Program-made: the position numbers and the translations under genes
Shown: positions 59,784 to 64,000 of the stretch, piece by piece
How the letters are laid out: every line of letters begins with the position of its first letter
Numbering within the stretch: the first letter of the stretch is position 1
Origin: Pseudanabaena galeata CCNP1313
Lineage (GTDB): Bacteria > Cyanobacteriota > Cyanobacteriia > Pseudanabaenales > Pseudanabaenaceae
Length of the DNA stretch: 64,000 bases
Reading direction: 5' to 3'
NCBI RefSeq assembly: GCF_029910235.1
Contig: NZ_CP112874.1
Location: 124,001 to 188,000, forward strand
The notes under the pieces: model-generated
Seen by the model: only the letters and a program-made list of their open reading frames with translations
Told to the model about the DNA's origin: nothing
Databases searched by the model: none

Positions 59784-61478
59784 ATGAGTCAAACATCTGG
59801 GCAGTCAGTAGGGGAATCAGTCTGGAAAAGACTGCGTCATGGCAACATTGCAACCTGCGAAGAAGCATTACGATTTTTAGTAGATATTGAAGGCAATGTG
59901 CATTTGGCTTGGCTTGACCAAGATCTAACCCATCGGTTTTTTCGCGAATTTGAAGACCGTAGTATCTTGCAGCCCGTAATTCCATTACTACTATGGCGAA
60001 ATTGTTTTTATATTGGTAGTCCCCAAGCTCTCAATGATGACCAAATCAAGCTGATTAGTGATCGCACCTTGACTGAGATCAGAGTGATCAGGATTACTAC
60101 CGATAGCTATCGCAAATGGTTCCGTCGCCAAAATATTCCTAATCCTAATCAGATTCATTCAGCGCAGGCGATCAATCCTCTCACCGGAGAAACTGAGCAG
60201 GTTGATATTGGCGAAGTGACTGACCTCTATCTAGCGCAAGCTGTCGATCAAACTCGTCGCATTAATGCCCTGATCTCGATCGCTTTGCAGCATCGTGCCA
60301 GTGACATTCACCTAGAGCCAACGCCCACAGGTTTACGAGTTCGCTTTCGCATTGATGGTATTTTGCGTGACATCAAAACCCTGCCCCTTGAAATCAGCCG
60401 CAAAATGATTGTCGCCCTCAAGGTGATGTCGGATATGGATATCGCCGATAGTCGTCGCCCTCAAGACGGACGCATTGGTAAAGAATACACCAGTGAAGAA
60501 AGTCTACACCTCAATCTAGATATGCGGGTGAGTACTTTACCCTGTGTCTGTGGTGAAAAAGCAGTAATTCGATTGTTGCCCCGTGACAATCCTTTTTCTA
60601 ATCATTTAGAATGTTTAGGATTTAGCGATCGCACCCTCAAAATTTATGACAGTTGGCTACGACAACCCCAAGGACTCATTATCATGACTGGCCCCACGGG
60701 TTCAGGTAAAACCAGTACTCTTTACACCAGCCTGCAAGCGATCGCCCAAGAACATGTAAACGTAATCACCGTTGAAGATCCCGTTGAATACATCTTGCCA
60801 AATATCACCCAAACTCAAGTTTGTGAACCCGCAGGCATGACCTTTGCGGCGGGATTGCGGGCGATTTTACGCCAAGATCCCGATATTGTAATGGTGGGTG
60901 AAGTTCGCGATCCCGAAACTGCGGAAACTGTCGTCAGAGCGGCGCTAACTGGGCATTTGGTATTATCAACAATGCATACGAACGATGCCGCTAGCGCCAT
61001 CCCACGCCTCAAAGATTTAGGACCAGATCCAGGGTTGATTAGTGATGCTTTATTGGGTGTGGTCGCTCAGCGACTAATTCGCAAAAACTGTCCCCATTGC
61101 TCATCGCCCCATTATCCTGCCTTGTCGGAACTGCAAGCCCTGAGACTGGATCGTGATGATATTGATCCCAGTCATTGGCGCAAAGGTAAAGGTTGTGAAA
61201 AATGTTTTTTCACTGGTTATATTGGGCGAGAAGCTGTTGTTGAATTGATTGATATTGATGATGCTTTTCGGCAAATGATTTATGAAGGGACAATCACCCA
61301 AATGAATCGTTATCTTAATGAAATTGACTTTAATTCATTCCGACTTGCCGCGATCGACAAATTAAACGCTGGTATAACCACAACCGAGGAAGTTTTGCGG
61401 GTCTTACCCCGTAGCGCTATATATCGAGTGAACTCACCTACGTCTCGCCAAGCTCATATCAAGGCTATTAACTCATAA
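59784..61478 (+). CDS. GspE/PilB-type secretion ATPase
   Basis: Hexameric traffic ATPase of the type II secretion/type IV pilus class. The N-domain is short; then ASDIHLEPTPTGLRVRFRID (pre-core), Walker A MTGPTGSGKTSTLYTSL, Asp box ITVEDPVEYILPNITQTQV, Walker B DPDIVMVGEVRDPETAETVV and His box LVLSTMHTNDAASAIPRLKD. Zinc cysteines are in KNCPHC and GCEKCFFTGYIGREAV. At 564 residues it is shorter than cyanobacterial PilB, lacking much of the N-terminal MshEN-like part. Function as PilB paralogue or GspE is open. Confidence 0.9.
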   Translation: MSQTSGQSVGESVWKRLRHGNIATCEEALRFLVDIEGNVHLAWLDQDLTHRFFREFEDRSILQPVIPLLLWRNCFYIGSPQALNDDQIKLISDRTLTEIRVIRITTDSYRKWFRRQNIPNPNQIHSAQAINPLTGETEQVDIGEVTDLYLAQAVDQTRRINALISIALQHRASDIHLEPTPTGLRVRFRIDGILRDIKTLPLEISRKMIVALKVMSDMDIADSRRPQDGRIGKEYTSEESLHLNLDMRVSTLPCVCGEKAVIRLLPRDNPFSNHLECLGFSDRTLKIYDSWLRQPQGLIIMTGPTGSGKTSTLYTSLQAIAQEHVNVITVEDPVEYILPNITQTQVCEPAGMTFAAGLRAILRQDPDIVMVGEVRDPETAETVVRAALTGHLVLSTMHTNDAASAIPRLKDLGPDPGLISDALLGVVAQRLIRKNCPHCSSPHYPALSELQALRLDRDDIDPSHWRKGKGCEKCFFTGYIGREAVVELIDIDDAFRQMIYEGTITQMNRYLNEIDFNSFRLAAIDKLNAGITTTEEVLRVLPRSAIYRVNSPTSRQAHIKAINS

Positions 61479-61524
61479 AAAACAAATCCCCACGCGCCAA
61501 GCTCGTAGGGCTTCTAAACAAATA

Positions 61525-61553
61525 AAAACAAACGCGCCAAGCGCGTTTGTTTT
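61525..61553. terminator. Bidirectional terminator
   Basis: AAAACAAACGCGC-CAA-GCGCGTTTGTTTT, a 13 bp perfect stem between the converging ATPase and DUF427 genes; it ends at the base before the DUF427 stop. Confidence 0.85.
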
Positions 61554-61838
61554 CTAAGACTGGACTTTTACACCCCGCCAAAAAGCGATGTAGCCTTTGA
61601 TTTGCTTAGCAGCATCCTTTGGCTCAGGGTAGTACCAAGCCGCATCCTTATTGGTTTCGCCATTAACTTCGATACTGTAATAGCTAGCAACACCCTTCCA
61701 ACCACAAGTTGTATGAGTATTACTAGGTTTAAAATATTCCATATTTAGTGAATCCGCAGGGAAATACTGATTACCCTCAACCACTTCGCAGCGATCGCTT
61801 TCTGCAAGAACAACACCATTCCAAATAGCTTTTGTCAT
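61554..61838 (-). CDS. DUF427 domain protein
   Basis: A 94-residue single-domain protein with the family pattern KAIWNGVVLAESDRCEVVEG, YFPADSLNMEYFKPSNTHTT, CGWKGVASYYSIEVNG and AAWYYPEPKDAAKQIKGYIA then FW. DUF427 has a small beta fold; no catalytic role is established. Faces the large fusion gene with ~147 bp between starts. Confidence 0.92.
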   Translation of the reverse strand: MTKAIWNGVVLAESDRCEVVEGNQYFPADSLNMEYFKPSNTHTTCGWKGVASYYSIEVNGETNKDAAWYYPEPKDAAKQIKGYIAFWRGVKVQS

Positions 61839-61985
61839 AAACTTGAGGCTTTTATAATTATTTTATTTGTTATTGTAATGTTTGATAGACTCAGCTAGTC
61901 AACTTTAGCGTTACTATAACTCTCTAGGTATAGAATACTAGAAATGCTGAAAGTTGTTTAGTTTTGATGTAGTAAGGCTTGAGAC

Positions 61986-64000
61986 ATGCTTTTAATCACA
62001 GTTGGGACAGAACAATATCAATTTAACGCGCTAATGCATTGGATAGAATTGTTGTCTAAATACCAACTAATTAACGAAGATGTATTAGTACAATATGGGG
62101 CTTCAACGCATTTACCTGATGGGGCTAAAGCTTATCGAAATTTGTCTGAGCAAGAATTTTTGAATTTTGTAGAAAGCTCTAACTTAATCATTAGTCACTG
62201 TGATGAAGATATTGCCCAACTTTTAGAAGATAAAGACACGCCTTATGTTCTTGTACCTCGTTTACATAGGTTCAGAGAATTTATTGATAATCATCAAATG
62301 GAAGTTGCTGATGACTTTGAACGTCGAGGCATTCCGATCGCTAGATCCCCTGGGGATCTAGTCAAATTTATCAAATTACGACAGACATCCTCGGTAAGCT
62401 CTAAAGTATCCGAGGCTCAATTATGTGAATATTTAAAAGATCGATATAAATCTCAAAAAAAGTTGATGCTTGTTTGTGCTGCGGGAGGATACTTTCGCTA
62501 TATGCAAAGCCTCCAAGGCTTTTGGGAAAACTATAACGAGCGTCTGTGGATATCAGTACGAACCAGTATCACTGAGCGCGAGATCGAAGATAGTGATCGT
62601 TATTGGGGATACGTTCCTATAAAAGATAACTTACTAAATATTATTCGTAATTTAGTTCTAGCTTTTAGAGCCGTACCGCGCTATAAACCAGATCTAGTTA
62701 TTTCTACAGGTTCAGGGTTTTCTCTTCCTTATCTATTAATTGCTAAGTTTTTGTGTGGGAGTAAAGTCGTTTTTATCGAATCGAAAACGCGCTTTCAAAA
62801 AATAGGTTTACCAGCGTGGGTACTCATGAAATTAAGAGTGCTTGACCTCATTGTGGTGAGAAGTAAGGCGATCGCAAATTTGTATCCCGAAGCTGTCTAT
62901 ATCCCAGTTAGTGACAGTCTTAGTGATAAAACTAAGCAAAAGCGGGATTATAAACAAGCTTCAATAGTCACCTTTGATGAAGTCGCATTTATATTTAGTC
63001 CTGAACGGCTCGTGTTTTCTACCGCTAGAGAATTTTTGCTTGATTTTCAATCTATTTGCAATATTGATGAATCCTATAAAAAGGTTGTGATCGATATGAG
63101 TCACACCACCGTTATGGATAGTGCGGGGCTAGGCGCTTTAACCAATTGCCTACGAATGGCTACAGCAAACAAGACTCAATTAGCTTTGTGGAGCGTTAGT
63201 GATGCTGTCAGTGCTTTGATTGGATTATCTTCAATTAGTAATTTATTTATAGTCGAGCCAACTAGCAACACGTTTAGATTTTCTAATTCCATCCAAAGAA
63301 CCAAAGTTAGCAATATTACGATGTTTGGTTTATTGCTATTTCGGACTCAGCTATTACTCAAAAAGATTCCTATACTCAGAATCTTCTATCCCATTCTCAA
63401 ATTTCTTTTCCCTTTCATTGACATTGATCCTAGCGTGCCTGTGCATCCTTCAGTACGTAATCCCATTAAAAGAATCATTGATATAGTTGGTTCTTTAATT
63501 GGGCTAAGTTTTACTGCTGTTCTATTTGTTCCGATCGCTCTTGCGATTATGCTAGAGAGTAAAGGTAATGTTTTGTTTGGGCAAATTCGTTGTGGGCTAT
63601 TGAGCAAGCCGTTCAAAATTTGGAAGTTTCGATCAATGGTAAAGAATGCCGAGCAACTTAAGATCAAGGTGGAGAATCAGGTTGAGGCAAGTTCAAATGT
63701 TCCTATTATCGGTGGAGATGATACGACAATAAGTGGCAAATTTTTTAAGAATGCCGATGACCCACGTGTAACTAGAGTTGGTAAATTCTTACGGAAGACT
63801 AGTCTAGATGAATTTCCACAATTTTGGAATGTCTTAGTTGGAGATATGAGCTTAGTAGGAACTCGTCCTCCCACCTTTGATGAGATTAACTCCTATGAAT
63901 TAGAAGTTGAGTATCACGATGAGCGCTATACAGAATGGAATCGTCTAGATGTTAGACCAGGGATTACTGGTGTGTGGCAGGTAAATGGACGATCTAATGT
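61986..64000 (+). CDS. Alg13-like/Alg14-like/STAS/sugar-phosphate transferase fusion (3' end outside window)
   Basis: I translated this frame codon by codon: 671 complete codons without a stop, open at the window end. Residues 1-~150 are Alg13/PssE-like ([40 protein letters not shown]). Residues ~157-325 are Alg14/PssD-like ([46 protein letters not shown]). Residues ~335-430 form a STAS domain ([20 protein letters not shown], with D378-S379-A-G-L-G). From ~490 a polyprenyl-phosphate sugar transferase follows: [12 protein letters not shown] helix, [62 protein letters not shown] lies 8 bases before the ATG. It would start a lipid-linked glycan and add the second sugar. Confidence 0.88.
   Translation, partial: MLLITVGTEQYQFNALMHWIELLSKYQLINEDVLVQYGASTHLPDGAKAYRNLSEQEFLNFVESSNLIISHCDEDIAQLLEDKDTPYVLVPRLHRFREFIDNHQMEVADDFERRGIPIARSPGDLVKFIKLRQTSSVSSKVSEAQLCEYLKDRYKSQKKLMLVCAAGGYFRYMQSLQGFWENYNERLWISVRTSITEREIEDSDRYWGYVPIKDNLLNIIRNLVLAFRAVPRYKPDLVISTGSGFSLPYLLIAKFLCGSKVVFIESKTRFQKIGLPAWVLMKLRVLDLIVVRSKAIANLYPEAVYIPVSDSLSDKTKQKRDYKQASIVTFDEVAFIFSPERLVFSTAREFLLDFQSICNIDESYKKVVIDMSHTTVMDSAGLGALTNCLRMATANKTQLALWSVSDAVSALIGLSSISNLFIVEPTSNTFRFSNSIQRTKVSNITMFGLLLFRTQLLLKKIPILRIFYPILKFLFPFIDIDPSVPVHPSVRNPIKRIIDIVGSLIGLSFTAVLFVPIALAIMLESKGNVLFGQIRCGLLSKPFKIWKFRSMVKNAEQLKIKVENQVEASSNVPIIGGDDTTISGKFFKNADDPRVTRVGKFLRKTSLDEFPQFWNVLVGDMSLVGTRPPTFDEINSYELEVEYHDERYTEWNRLDVRPGITGVWQVNGRSN

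Overview
The window is chromosomal DNA of a cyanobacterium. Direct signs are photosystem I PsaD, a one-helix high-light-inducible protein, the Ycf33-type protein, RpaA, photosynthetic-type Gap2, solanesyl-type prenyl synthase, and the HIP1 octamer (GCGATCGC) throughout. The many intergenic hairpins and the gene set would suit a filamentous Pseudanabaena-like lineage, but that placement is an inference.

Layout. 1-8.1 kb: end of clpB, a zinc peptidase, a CDF metal exporter, and a HlyD/MacB-permease/ATPase exporter whose ATPase is separated from the permease by a miniature transposon. 8.1-16.6 kb: a T4-type polynucleotide kinase/phosphatase, alaS, an AAA-ATPase plus TOPRIM-like pair resembling PARIS defence, an ATP-grasp ligase, a 48-residue Hli protein, psaD and a YqgF-type nuclease. 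16.8-20.7 kb: a lipase-like hydrolase, a complete type II restriction-modification unit with controller protein, and trpC. 20.9-33 kb: a proline/valine-rich lipoprotein, a CHASE2 adenylate cyclase, gap2, an IS5-type remnant, lnt, a GH57 enzyme, a small heat-shock protein and lpdA. 33-45 kb is the accessory stretch: HigBA, Uma2, a truncated DUF4435-like gene beside an ackA fragment, a D27-like carotenoid isomerase, tRNA-Arg(ACG), LCP protein, a sugar nucleotidyltransferase, an M48 protein that has lost its zinc motif, a DUF433 protein, an unusual three-gene Phd-like/wHTH/PD-(D/E)XK cassette, MazEF and a XisI with only the tail of XisH. 45-64 kb: dnaG, prenyl synthase, rpaA, glgA, two hypotheticals, Ycf33-DUF6464-rbfA-ExbB, a carotenoid oxygenase, a broken epimerase with cupin and divergent PadR regulator, a PCP_red protein, a GspE-type ATPase, DUF427, and an open-ended fusion protein.

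The strongest novelty candidate is that last gene. It runs off the window and joins an Alg13-like domain, an Alg14-like domain, a STAS domain and an initiating sugar-phosphate transferase in one chain. This would place the first and second steps of lipid-linked glycan assembly, and a regulatory switch domain, in one polypeptide. The second candidate is the three-gene cassette at 41.7-43.5 kb.

Intergenic DNA is dominated by repeat families: very long perfect hairpins (25-27 bp arms), 110-115 bp elements with TCGAACTGACGTTA ends, C/G-rich elements with TGTACACACAAGTC ends, and elements with GAACCCATTTAAGAATTG ends flanked by TAA. Several of these begin exactly at a stop codon, so insertion does not damage the gene. 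Assignments rest on reading motifs; no database search or structure prediction was possible.
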